Positions 51,188 through 58,632 of a DNA stretch of 64,000 nucleotides are shown in pieces. Positions within the stretch are counted from its first letter, which is position 1. Every line of letters begins with the position of its first letter. The translations under genes and the position numbers were made by a program. Under the pieces are notes generated by a model that saw only the letters and a program-made list of their open reading frames with translations, did not search any database and had not been told where the DNA came from. The DNA is from UTCFX2 sp963788305 (GTDB lineage Bacteria; Chloroflexota; Anaerolineae; Anaerolineales; UBA4823): NCBI GenBank assembly GCA_963788305.1, contig CAWBGK010000012.1, positions 1 through 64,000 of the forward strand, in the 5' to 3' direction.

Positions 51188-53890
51188 ATGGCAGATAGTG
51201 CAGAGAATCAACAATTATGGTACACCCTTCCAACTGAAGCGGTCGCTAAAGAGCTTCAGGTCGATCCGGCTAAGGGACTAAGCTCAACCGAAGCGCAGCA
51301 GCGCCTCCAAAAATACGGGCCAAACCAGCTTGCCGGTAAGAAAAAGGAACCAGGCTGGCAGGCTTTCCTGCGCCAGTATAAGGACTTCATGCAGATCCTA
51401 CTGCTTGGCGCCGCCATTGTCAACATCGTCGTCACCGGAGAATGGGGCACCACCCTTGTGCTCATTGTCCTGACGATATTCAATGCAGTGTTAGGCTTGA
51501 ATCAAGAATCCAAGGCTGAAGCCAGCCTGGCTTCGCTGGAAAAAATGATGAAGAACATCGCCCGCGTCCGCCGGGATGGGCAGGCGATCGAAATTGAAGC
51601 GGAGCAGCTGGTGCCCGGCGACATTGTGCTGATGGAGGCGGGCAATCGCGTCCCGGCGGATGGTCGCCTGTTCATGACGGCTACGGTGGAGATCGAAGAG
51701 GCCGCCCTGACCGGTGAGAGCGTCGCTTCACCCAAGGATACCGAGACGATCGCCAAGGCCGATGCCTCCCTGGGCGACCGTCACTGCATGGCTTACATGA
51801 ACACCGCGGTCACGCGCGGGCGTGCAGAGATGATCGTGACCACCACCGGGATGGGCACCGAAATGGGCAAGATCGCCACCCTGCTGAATAAAACTGAAGC
51901 GGAAAAGACCCCGCTGCAGAAACAGCTCGATCGACTGACCATCACAATTGCTGGCCTGGCAGGCGTCGCTTTCCTGCTGATGCTGATCATTGGAATGTCG
52001 AAGGGCAATGAGTTCGCTGTCATTTTTACGGCTGGGATTGCCCTGGCGATTTCGGCGATCCCATCAGGCATGCCGGCAGTCGTGACGACCATGTATTCGA
52101 TGGGCACGCGCGTCCTGGCTGGCCAGAATGCGATCGTCAAGCGCCTGCCCTCCGTCGAGACATTGGGCTCTGTATCCGCGATCTGCTCCGACAAGACCGG
52201 CACGCTGACGCTGAACAAGATGACGGCGCGCGAGTTTGGCATCCCTGGCCAGAATCACTATAAGGTGACTGGAGAAGGCTACAGCACACAGGGACAACTG
52301 CTCCACAATGGAGGAAAACAGCTCGATCTGAGCGAAGTGATGCTGCCAATGGCGTTGTGCGCTGACGCTCGCCTGGACGGCGAGAACCTGATCGGCGACC
52401 CAACCGAAGGCGCGCTGATTGTCCTGGCCGAAAAAGGCGGTGTCAGTATCGAAGGCGCCCGCCAACGCTATCCTCGCATCGCCGAAGTGCCTTTCGACTC
52501 GGACTACAAGTTCATGGGCACTTTCCACAACATGACCGACCATCAGGGCAAACCTGTGGTGCGCTGTTTCGTCAAAGGCGCTCCGGATGTGCTGATCGCA
52601 CGCAGCAGCAAATACTGGATGCCTGGAGGCGAGGAGCTGCCAATTACAGATGAGAACCGACATTTTGCGCTTGAGATAAACGACCGCATGGCTGCGGCAG
52701 GCGAGCGCATCATGGTGGTAGGGCGGCGCGACTTCGACCCGCAGACCTTCGATCCCAAAGCGAAGCTGATTGACTTTATGAAGGATCTGACCTTCATAGC
52801 AATGGTTGGCATCGTCGATCCGCCGCGCACCGAGGCCAAAGAAGCCATCGCCAAATGCCACAGCGCCGGCATCCAGGTTCGCATGATCACCGGCGACCAT
52901 GCTGTTACGGCAGCCGCCATCGGGCATGAGCTGGGGATCGAAGGCAAAGCCTTGACCGGCGCCCAGTTTGCCGCAATGAGCGACGATGAGCTGATTAAGG
53001 ACCTGGATAATATCGGTGTCGTTGCCCGAGTCGCCCCTGAGGACAAGATCCGCCTGGTCGACCTGTTGCAGCGAAAGGGAAATATCGTCGCCATGACTGG
53101 GGACGGCGTCAACGATGCGCCGGCCTTGAAGAAGGCTGACATCGGTGTCGCGATGGGCATTACCGGCACGGAAGTCTCTAAGGGGGCGGCGGTGATGATC
53201 CTGACCGATGATAACTTCGCCACGATCGTAAAAGCAGTCGAATACGGCCGGGCGATCTACGACAACCTGGCCAAGTACATCCGCTACCAAATGGGCATGC
53301 TAACGGCGTTCATCATCAGCTACCTGGGCGCCACGATTTTCAGCATTCTGGGAGGCGTGCCTTTTTCCACGCTGGCCGTACTGTGGATAAACTTCCTAGT
53401 CCAGGTGCCCATTGCGATGGCTCTTGGCTTCGATAAGCCTTCGTCGGGCTTGATGGAGCGCAAGCCGCGACCGCTAAGCCAACCCGTGCTTTCTCGCTCG
53501 CAGTGGGCGCGCCTCGTGTTCACCGGTTTACTGATTGCGATCGGTACCCTGGTCATAGAGGCGCTTTACCAGCCTGTTGATTTCGCCGTGGCAGCCACCA
53601 TGGGATTCGTGGTCTTCTCATTGTTCAACATCGCCCTGGGTCTCAGCGCTCGTTCTGAGACAGGCACGGTTTTCAACCGGGATAATGTCAGCGACCGTCG
53701 GCAGCTGGGACTATACGGGTTGTCGCTGCTGTTTGTCTTACTTCCCGTAGAGTTTGGGATTGGCCAGCGCATCCTGAATTCGGCTCCGATAAGCGGCGAA
53801 CAATGGCTACTCTGCATTGCGTTTGCCATTGCGATGCTGCTGATCGATGAAGTGATCAAGTTCTTTATGCGCAGACGACGCAGCAAGTAG
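51188..53890 (+). CDS. P2-type cation-transporting ATPase with atypical ion-site motifs
   Basis: A 900-residue membrane pump with N-terminal cation-ATPase domain, actuator loop (EEAALTGESVASPKD), phosphorylation site (ICSDKTGTLTLNKM, near residue 333), nucleotide-binding domain (FVKGAPDVLIAR) and hinge (MTGDGVNDAPALKKADIGVA). In SERCA the TM4 site reads PEGLPA; here it is IPSGMPAVV (near 291), so the ion-binding Glu is Ser. The TM6 segment reads WINFLVQVPIAMALGF where SERCA has NLVTDGLPATALGF, replacing Thr/Asp with Val/Gln. The ion is therefore uncertain; calcium is unlikely from these residues alone. ATG 51188 is used; TTG 51182 is possible. Directly downstream of PPK2. Confidence 0.86.
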   Translation: MADSAENQQLWYTLPTEAVAKELQVDPAKGLSSTEAQQRLQKYGPNQLAGKKKEPGWQAFLRQYKDFMQILLLGAAIVNIVVTGEWGTTLVLIVLTIFNAVLGLNQESKAEASLASLEKMMKNIARVRRDGQAIEIEAEQLVPGDIVLMEAGNRVPADGRLFMTATVEIEEAALTGESVASPKDTETIAKADASLGDRHCMAYMNTAVTRGRAEMIVTTTGMGTEMGKIATLLNKTEAEKTPLQKQLDRLTITIAGLAGVAFLLMLIIGMSKGNEFAVIFTAGIALAISAIPSGMPAVVTTMYSMGTRVLAGQNAIVKRLPSVETLGSVSAICSDKTGTLTLNKMTAREFGIPGQNHYKVTGEGYSTQGQLLHNGGKQLDLSEVMLPMALCADARLDGENLIGDPTEGALIVLAEKGGVSIEGARQRYPRIAEVPFDSDYKFMGTFHNMTDHQGKPVVRCFVKGAPDVLIARSSKYWMPGGEELPITDENRHFALEINDRMAAAGERIMVVGRRDFDPQTFDPKAKLIDFMKDLTFIAMVGIVDPPRTEAKEAIAKCHSAGIQVRMITGDHAVTAAAIGHELGIEGKALTGAQFAAMSDDELIKDLDNIGVVARVAPEDKIRLVDLLQRKGNIVAMTGDGVNDAPALKKADIGVAMGITGTEVSKGAAVMILTDDNFATIVKAVEYGRAIYDNLAKYIRYQMGMLTAFIISYLGATIFSILGGVPFSTLAVLWINFLVQVPIAMALGFDKPSSGLMERKPRPLSQPVLSRSQWARLVFTGLLIAIGTLVIEALYQPVDFAVAATMGFVVFSLFNIALGLSARSETGTVFNRDNVSDRRQLGLYGLSLLFVLLPVEFGIGQRILNSAPISGEQWLLCIAFAIAMLLIDEVIKFFMRRRRSK

Positions 53891-53909
53891 AGAACCAATA
53901 TCATAGTGC

Positions 53910-53937
53910 AGTGGTGGGTGAGACCTCACCCACCACT
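53910..53937 (+). terminator. Hairpin after the P-type ATPase gene
   Basis: Perfect 13-bp arms (53910-53922 and 53925-53937; AGTGGTGGGTGAG and complement) with a 2-base loop. It lacks a T-tract but lies 20 bases after the stop codon and before the next gene, so it probably marks the transcript end. Confidence 0.6.
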
Positions 53938-53981
53938 ACTAGAATGCAGAAAACCATAATACTTGAGTAATGGGAGATTAT

Positions 53982-54671
53982 ATGGCACAAGCAAGGACAT
54001 TACAAGCAACCAGTGCAGTCCGTTTCAACCGCTTCCTGGCCCTCGTTTACCTGGTCATGGCGGTTGGGATGGCTATCACAGCCTGGGTGGCCACATCGGT
54101 CAGCACGAACGAAGAATTAATGAAACGGATCTTGTATGATCCGTGGTTCACGTTTGGACTATTCATGCTGCAAATTATTGTCGTGGTCTGGTTGAGCGCG
54201 GCGGTGATGCGCATGTCGCCGGGTCTTGCTTTTCTATTGTTTCTATTCTATTCAGCACTGACTGGTCTGGCGCTTTCATCCATCTTTATCTACTACAGCC
54301 AGAGCGCGATCTCCTACACTTTCTGGGTCGCAGCCGGGATGTTCTTGTTCAGCAGCGTCGTTGGATTTTTCATCAAGGGCGACATGAGCGGGGTGGGCAG
54401 GTTTTTGATGCTCGCGCTGTTGGGCTGGTTATTCGGATGGATTTTTACGCTGTTCTTTCCGTTTTCGCAGGGTCTGAACCAGGTGATGAATTTCACCGGC
54501 ATCTTGCTGTTTGCTGGCTTGACGGTTTGGGACACAAATCGCCTGAAAGAGCTTTCAAAGCAATTGGAAGGTAAACAGGGGATGGGCGGATTGGTTGTAA
54601 TCGGCGCGCTGGCGCTCTACTTGGACTTTATCAACCTGTTCCTGCTGCTGCTGCGCACCTCCAGGCGATAA
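53982..54671 (+). CDS. Bax inhibitor-1/YccA-family membrane protein
   Basis: A 229-residue membrane protein with seven hydrophobic segments. Family features are RFNRFLALVYLVMAVGMAIT at the N-terminus, SALTGLALSSIFIYYS mid-protein, LFAGLTVWDTNRLKEL and ALALYLDFINLFLLLLRTSR at the C-terminus. Bacterial relatives (YetJ, YbhL) include pH-sensitive calcium leak channels; others regulate FtsH. ATG 53982 is preferred over 53970 because GGGAG lies between them. Its neighbours include the P-type ATPase, so ion homeostasis is a plausible theme (inference). Confidence 0.86.
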   Translation: MAQARTLQATSAVRFNRFLALVYLVMAVGMAITAWVATSVSTNEELMKRILYDPWFTFGLFMLQIIVVVWLSAAVMRMSPGLAFLLFLFYSALTGLALSSIFIYYSQSAISYTFWVAAGMFLFSSVVGFFIKGDMSGVGRFLMLALLGWLFGWIFTLFFPFSQGLNQVMNFTGILLFAGLTVWDTNRLKELSKQLEGKQGMGGLVVIGALALYLDFINLFLLLLRTSRR

Positions 54672-54733
54672 TCCGGGTTAAGGACATGTAGTCATAAACT
54701 TAAAAAAGCGCCTGAAGAGTAGGGATCAGGAAT

Positions 54734-55417
54734 ATGAATGCTAATCTGAATACAGTCGGTTATGAGTTCGAGCCTTCCAGATACTCCTCTGGTCTGGGCT
54801 ATTCAAAGCTCAGGGTAGTTATTTCCACAAAGCCAAAAGAGCGCTTTTTTGACGTCAAGGTACTGAGGATTCCCGCGTTCGATGGCAGGTTTCTTCATCA
54901 AAAACAGGTAACTCGCCACGAGCTGGAACCAGATGAGACCTTTCAGGCATGCCTGGGTGAAATTAGCTTAGAAACTCATGGGGGAGAAAAGCTCCATTTG
55001 TTCTCGTTCGGAGGGACTCTGCATACCGCTGTCGAAACCGATGATCTGTATTGTGATATCTCTTCGACGGCACCAATCTTCAAGCTCAAAGACATATCGG
55101 GTGTTGGAGGCGGGTTGCTTGCGGATGAGATCATGGATATGCTGGCTGAGATGAAAGCCGCTCTTGCTGGTCACGGCGATGAGCTTTATTCCAGGCTGGC
55201 GAGATTCGACCCTTACCAGATTTTCCTCGCCTGCATGGTATCGCTGCAGAAACGCGTTGACCGCGTTCCAGTAGCTGCTCGGCGAGAGGGTTATCACAAG
55301 GTGGTTTCAAGCTTAAAACGGGCAAAGCAAATTGTCCGCGAAAAGGATGGTTGGGATGAAGGCTCACCAAGCCTTGAAGAACTGTTGGCCATAGGAGGTA
55401 AAAGTAAGACAAACTGA
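54734..55417 (+). CDS. Conserved hypothetical protein
   Basis: A 227-residue soluble protein with no family I recognise. The first half looks beta-rich (YSKLRVVISTKPKERFFDVK, GGEKLHLFSFGGTLHTAVET). The second half is helical and charged (LADEIMDMLAEMKAALAGHG, YQIFLACMVSLQKRVDRVP, YHKVVSSLKRAKQIVREKDG). No signal peptide or membrane helix. TCAGGA precedes the ATG. It is flanked by non-coding gaps of 62 and 125 bases, so it may be monocistronic. Coding status is supported by codon-regular sequence, length and a good start context. Confidence 0.6.
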   Translation: MNANLNTVGYEFEPSRYSSGLGYSKLRVVISTKPKERFFDVKVLRIPAFDGRFLHQKQVTRHELEPDETFQACLGEISLETHGGEKLHLFSFGGTLHTAVETDDLYCDISSTAPIFKLKDISGVGGGLLADEIMDMLAEMKAALAGHGDELYSRLARFDPYQIFLACMVSLQKRVDRVPVAARREGYHKVVSSLKRAKQIVREKDGWDEGSPSLEELLAIGGKSKTN

Positions 55418-55542
55418 AATGTTTCCTGTTACAATTCAACTGTCAGTGATATAACGCAATAATTGTGTGCGGGTGGGTTTCTGCATGCGGAACATACCCT
55501 AGGTCTTAATCCATTCTATTCAAGTAAAGGAGAATTATTGCA

Positions 55543-55845
55543 ATGAAAACTCTAAAATCTGTTGATGTCAAATCGTTTGTCCTGTACGGCGCCATTTTAA
55601 TGGCTTTCTGGACTTTCGCCTTTGGATTGTGGTATTGGATCCTTGGCTGGCTGTTTGGGGCCCAATCGTGGTGGGTCGATATGAACCTTGGCAACTGGAC
55701 GGCTTACACGCTGGCTACATTTTTCACAGTAGTCTGGCGCAGCATCGTTAATGCTCTGGGCGGCGCGCTGGCCGGTCTGGTCGTGGCGCTGGTCTATAAC
55801 GCCGTGGCCGGGCTGATGGGCGGGATTAAACTCAAGCTTGACTGA
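55543..55845 (+). CDS. Small membrane protein, DUF3566-like
   Basis: A 100-residue membrane protein with two or three hydrophobic segments: SFVLYGAILMAFWTFAFGLW, a central TAYTLATFFTVVWRSIVNAL and GGALAGLVVALVYNAVAGLM. The final LKLD tail is short. The layout resembles DUF3566-type two-helix proteins, but the match is by shape only. AAGGAG precedes the ATG. The following 306 bases (55846-56151) hold no convincing gene: an 87-codon open frame at 55860 lacks a ribosome site and protein-like composition. Confidence 0.68.
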   Translation: MKTLKSVDVKSFVLYGAILMAFWTFAFGLWYWILGWLFGAQSWWVDMNLGNWTAYTLATFFTVVWRSIVNALGGALAGLVVALVYNAVAGLMGGIKLKLD

Positions 55846-56151
55846 CTGAGCTCGTCAACATGCGTTCTGTCCCTGGAATTGAGTTCCAGCTGCGACAAAA
55901 TCCCGGCTGGGGCTATTCCGCGGTTAAATGCTATCCGTTGAGATGGCAGATGGGCGGCAGTGAGGATTCCAAACTTGAGATGTCCATCTGGGATTGGATG
56001 CATGAATGCCAAATTATTGCATCATTACGATCTCGTCTCGATTTCCGAGATGGCGCCTCATCCATGGAAGGAGGATCTAGCAGAAAGATTAATCATCGTC
56101 GGCTATTCGAAATTCAACTTTAATCATTCTAATTCTTAAGGAGAAAATGCA

Positions 56152-56541
56152 ATGAAGAAACGTCCATTTGGTGTAACTGTTCTGGCAATTCTGGCCGGGA
56201 TCGCTGCGGTATTGGCCGCGGTCCACGCTCTGCAATCGATTGGGCTCTTTCCATTCATGATAGGTCCATTTTCGGTCCACGCTTTCAGCTTCTGGTCGTT
56301 CTTGATGTGGGCGCTGATGGTCTGGGTGTGGGTATGGTTGGTCAAGATGCTGTGGAATCTTGATAAGGAAGCATGGTTGTTCCTGGCAGTGATCACAGTA
56401 TTCAACCTGGTATTGGATTTCACCGTTATGCTCAGCGCAACAACAGACTGGTCAGATGTCAGCCTCAGCGTGATCGTCAACTCGATTATCCTGATCTACG
56501 CGATGCTCCCCGGCGTTAAAAAAGCGTTCGAAGTTAGCTAA
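56152..56541 (+). CDS. Small four-helix membrane protein, unknown function
   Basis: A 129-residue integral membrane protein. Hydrophobic segments are PFGVTVLAILAGIAAVLAAV, SFLMWALMVWVWVWLVKMLW, EAWLFLAVITVFNLVLDFTV and VSLSVIVNSIILIYAMLPGV. Such four-helix proteins resemble DUF2127/DUF7144-like groups but I cannot assign one. AAGGAG lies eight bases before the ATG. A hairpin terminator follows 18 bases after the stop. The next 400 bases to 57000 contain no gene I can support. Confidence 0.68.
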   Translation: MKKRPFGVTVLAILAGIAAVLAAVHALQSIGLFPFMIGPFSVHAFSFWSFLMWALMVWVWVWLVKMLWNLDKEAWLFLAVITVFNLVLDFTVMLSATTDWSDVSLSVIVNSIILIYAMLPGVKKAFEVS

Positions 56542-56559
56542 GTCAGTCACAGCAGAAAT

Positions 56560-56589
56560 GGGTACAACTCTCGCCTTAGAGTTGTACCC
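56560..56589 (+). terminator. Hairpin terminator
   Basis: GGGTACAACTCT (56560-56571) and its exact complement (56578-56589) form a 12-bp stem with a 6-base loop, 18 bases after the preceding stop codon. Only weakly A/T-rich sequence follows. Confidence 0.6.
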
Positions 56590-57000
56590 TAAATCGTGCT
56601 ATAAAAATGGAGTATGGCTTCAGCGCATGTCGTATCGCTGGAGGTGCAGAGTCAATTGAAGGGGGTAAAATCGTCGTGGATGACAGCGGTGTTTATGGTG
56701 GGCGTTTCTTTGCCACAAAGGAAGGTTCTATGGTCGAAGGGATGTCAGTGGACCAGGAAGGTGTTGAGCACTTCGTCGTTGCAGGCTTAATGGAAGAAGT
56801 GTCCGACGACGAAAAGTCGGTTGAGAAGCGAAGACACTGTTTAGGGTGAATAATCCGGATCGCCTGATTTACCTGGTCAACCTGTATTCCCCAATATTTC
56901 ACCGGGTCAAGATGCAGGTTCCAGGTTTCACCTTGTACTTCTGAAGCGCAGGCAACTATTCTCAGCCGGATGAGATGATTGAAGTATCAGGAGAAATGAA

Positions 57001-57489
57001 ATGTCCAATTTAGTAGTACTCACCTTTGATGATACGGAGCAGGGGGTGCAGGCTTTTGAGGCACTTAAGCATGCGCAAAGCGGCGGCCACCTCAAAATTG
57101 ATGACGCAGCAGTCATCGTCAAGCAGGAATCCGGCAAAGTAGAAATAAAAAACCAGCTGGATACCGGGGTAAAATGGGGAGCAGTCGGCGGTGGTGTGCT
57201 TGGACTTATGCTGGCTGGTCTTTTCTTCCCATTAGCTGGTCTCGCAGTCGGGGCGATCGGTGGCGCGCTCATTGGCAAGGCTTTGGATCTGGGTGTGGAT
57301 AAGAAATTTGTCCAGGACGTCACGGAAAACCTGAAACCTGGTTCGTCGGCGCTCTTCGTGATCGGGAGCAGCGATACTCCGGCAGTCGTTGCAGGCGCCT
57401 TGCGCCCTTTCCAGGGAACAATCTACCAGACAACTTTGCCATCCGAATCTGTTGCAGCTCTGCAAGATGCTCTTAAGAAAAGAGAGTAA
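57001..57489 (+). CDS. DUF1269-family membrane-associated protein
   Basis: A 162-residue protein of the DUF1269 family. The N-terminal ferredoxin-like half (NLVVLTFDDTEQGVQAFEAL, DDAAVIVKQESGKVEIK) is followed by a Gly-rich hydrophobic segment (WGAVGGGVLGLMLAGLFFPL, about 60-100) resembling a glycine zipper, then KKFVQDVTENLKPGSSALF and a final GTIYQTTLPSESVAALQDAL. Function is unknown; a membrane-active or sensor role is sometimes proposed. AGGAG precedes the ATG. A hairpin terminator follows directly. Confidence 0.86.
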   Translation: MSNLVVLTFDDTEQGVQAFEALKHAQSGGHLKIDDAAVIVKQESGKVEIKNQLDTGVKWGAVGGGVLGLMLAGLFFPLAGLAVGAIGGALIGKALDLGVDKKFVQDVTENLKPGSSALFVIGSSDTPAVVAGALRPFQGTIYQTTLPSESVAALQDALKKRE

Positions 57490-57495
57490 TCAGCC

Positions 57496-57528
57496 AGGTG
57501 ACAATCACCGTTCGTATGATTGTCACCT
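57496..57528 (+). terminator. Hairpin terminator after the DUF1269 gene
   Basis: AGGTGACAATCA (57496-57507) and TGATTGTCACCT (57517-57528) are perfect 12-bp arms followed by TTAATTT. It lies seven bases after the stop codon. Confidence 0.7.
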
Positions 57529-57564
57529 TTAATTTCTCACGGAGATATCAGGATCAAATCACAA

Positions 57565-58605
57565 ATGCCTCGCCCATCTATCCTGAAGTCAGTTCTAATC
57601 GCGGCCAGCTCGGTGATCATTCTTGCAGCGATGCATTTTGCTGCTTCGAGGGTTGCGCCGATCCTCTTCGCATTTTTCATCGCTGCACTGCTGACGCCGA
57701 TATTTCGCCGTTTAAAACGGAAAATGAGAGCTCCTCTAGCTCTTTTACTCAGCATAACCGTGCTTGCACTGGTGGCATTGTTCCTGCTGCTCCTGGTCGG
57801 CAGCTCGGTGGATACGCTGATCAGCAACCTTGCAGAATACGAGGATGCGCTTGGCCAACGCCAGGATGAATTAGAAGCTATTGCCGGTGATATCGGACAG
57901 TCATCACCGGGTCAGACGGTCCTTTCCGCTCTCGACCCTGAGACCCTAGCAGGTGTGATCAAATTCTTCCTGAACACGCTATACAGCCTTTTTAAGAACA
58001 GCATATTGATCCTGTTTGTGACGATTTTTGCTTTAGCCGAAGGACCAGTGTTCAAAGCGCGCATGATCAAGACATTTGGAGCCGAACATTATCTGCCTCG
58101 AAAAACGATTACGTCTTTGGATAGTACGATCAGCTACTTTAGTCTGCGCGCAATTGTGAACTTGATTGTCGCGGTTTGCACTGCGCTCATGCTGTGGTGG
58201 TTTGGGATCGAATTTGCGGCATTGTGGGGGGTGTTAATTTTCTTTTTGAGCTTCATCCCTTATATTGGAGCCTTTGTTTCAACAATTCCACCAGTAATTT
58301 TGGCTTTTGCACAAGGTGGTCTGGAATTAGCATTGATTATCATCATTTTCACTATTCTCATCAACAGCTTAACTGAGAATGTCGTTTCACCACTTGTAAT
58401 GGGCAAGGGGCTTTCGATTTCACCAACTGTTGTGTTCCTTTCCTTCGTTTTCTGGATGTTTATCCTGGGTGGTTTGGGCGCTTTTATCGCCATGCCGATT
58501 ACTTTGACGCTTGTATTGTTTATGGGTGAATTCGAAGAGACACATGATTTAGCGGCATTAATGGTCATAATCCCAGACCAACCAGAATTGCTTTCGACAG
58601 AATAA
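57565..58605 (+). CDS. AI-2E/PerM-family membrane protein
   Basis: A 346-residue membrane protein of the AI-2E transporter (TqsA/YdiK/PerM) family. About eight hydrophobic segments are arranged as an N-terminal pair (PILFAFFIAALLTPIFRRL), a long periplasmic-like loop and a C-terminal bundle with FIPYIGAFVSTIPPVILAFA, ENVVSPLVMGKGLSISPTVV and GGLGAFIAMPITLTLVLFM. Members export autoinducer-2 or act as Na+/H+ antiporters, and the sequence does not decide between them. ATG 57565 is chosen; the in-frame extension to TTG 57520 falls inside the terminator hairpin. Confidence 0.85.
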   Translation: MPRPSILKSVLIAASSVIILAAMHFAASRVAPILFAFFIAALLTPIFRRLKRKMRAPLALLLSITVLALVALFLLLLVGSSVDTLISNLAEYEDALGQRQDELEAIAGDIGQSSPGQTVLSALDPETLAGVIKFFLNTLYSLFKNSILILFVTIFALAEGPVFKARMIKTFGAEHYLPRKTITSLDSTISYFSLRAIVNLIVAVCTALMLWWFGIEFAALWGVLIFFLSFIPYIGAFVSTIPPVILAFAQGGLELALIIIIFTILINSLTENVVSPLVMGKGLSISPTVVFLSFVFWMFILGGLGAFIAMPITLTLVLFMGEFEETHDLAALMVIIPDQPELLSTE

Positions 58606-58632
58606 AAGTGAATCACCAGATTGGAGAATCTC

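Noticed and set aside
55860..56123. 87-codon open frame as a gene
   Set aside because: No ribosome site, unlikely amino acid composition and no family resemblance.
56607..56849. 80-codon open frame (Gly/Glu-rich) as a gene
   Set aside because: It follows a terminator without a clear promoter or ribosome site; an antisense frame of similar length exists. Possibly a decayed gene, but not supported.
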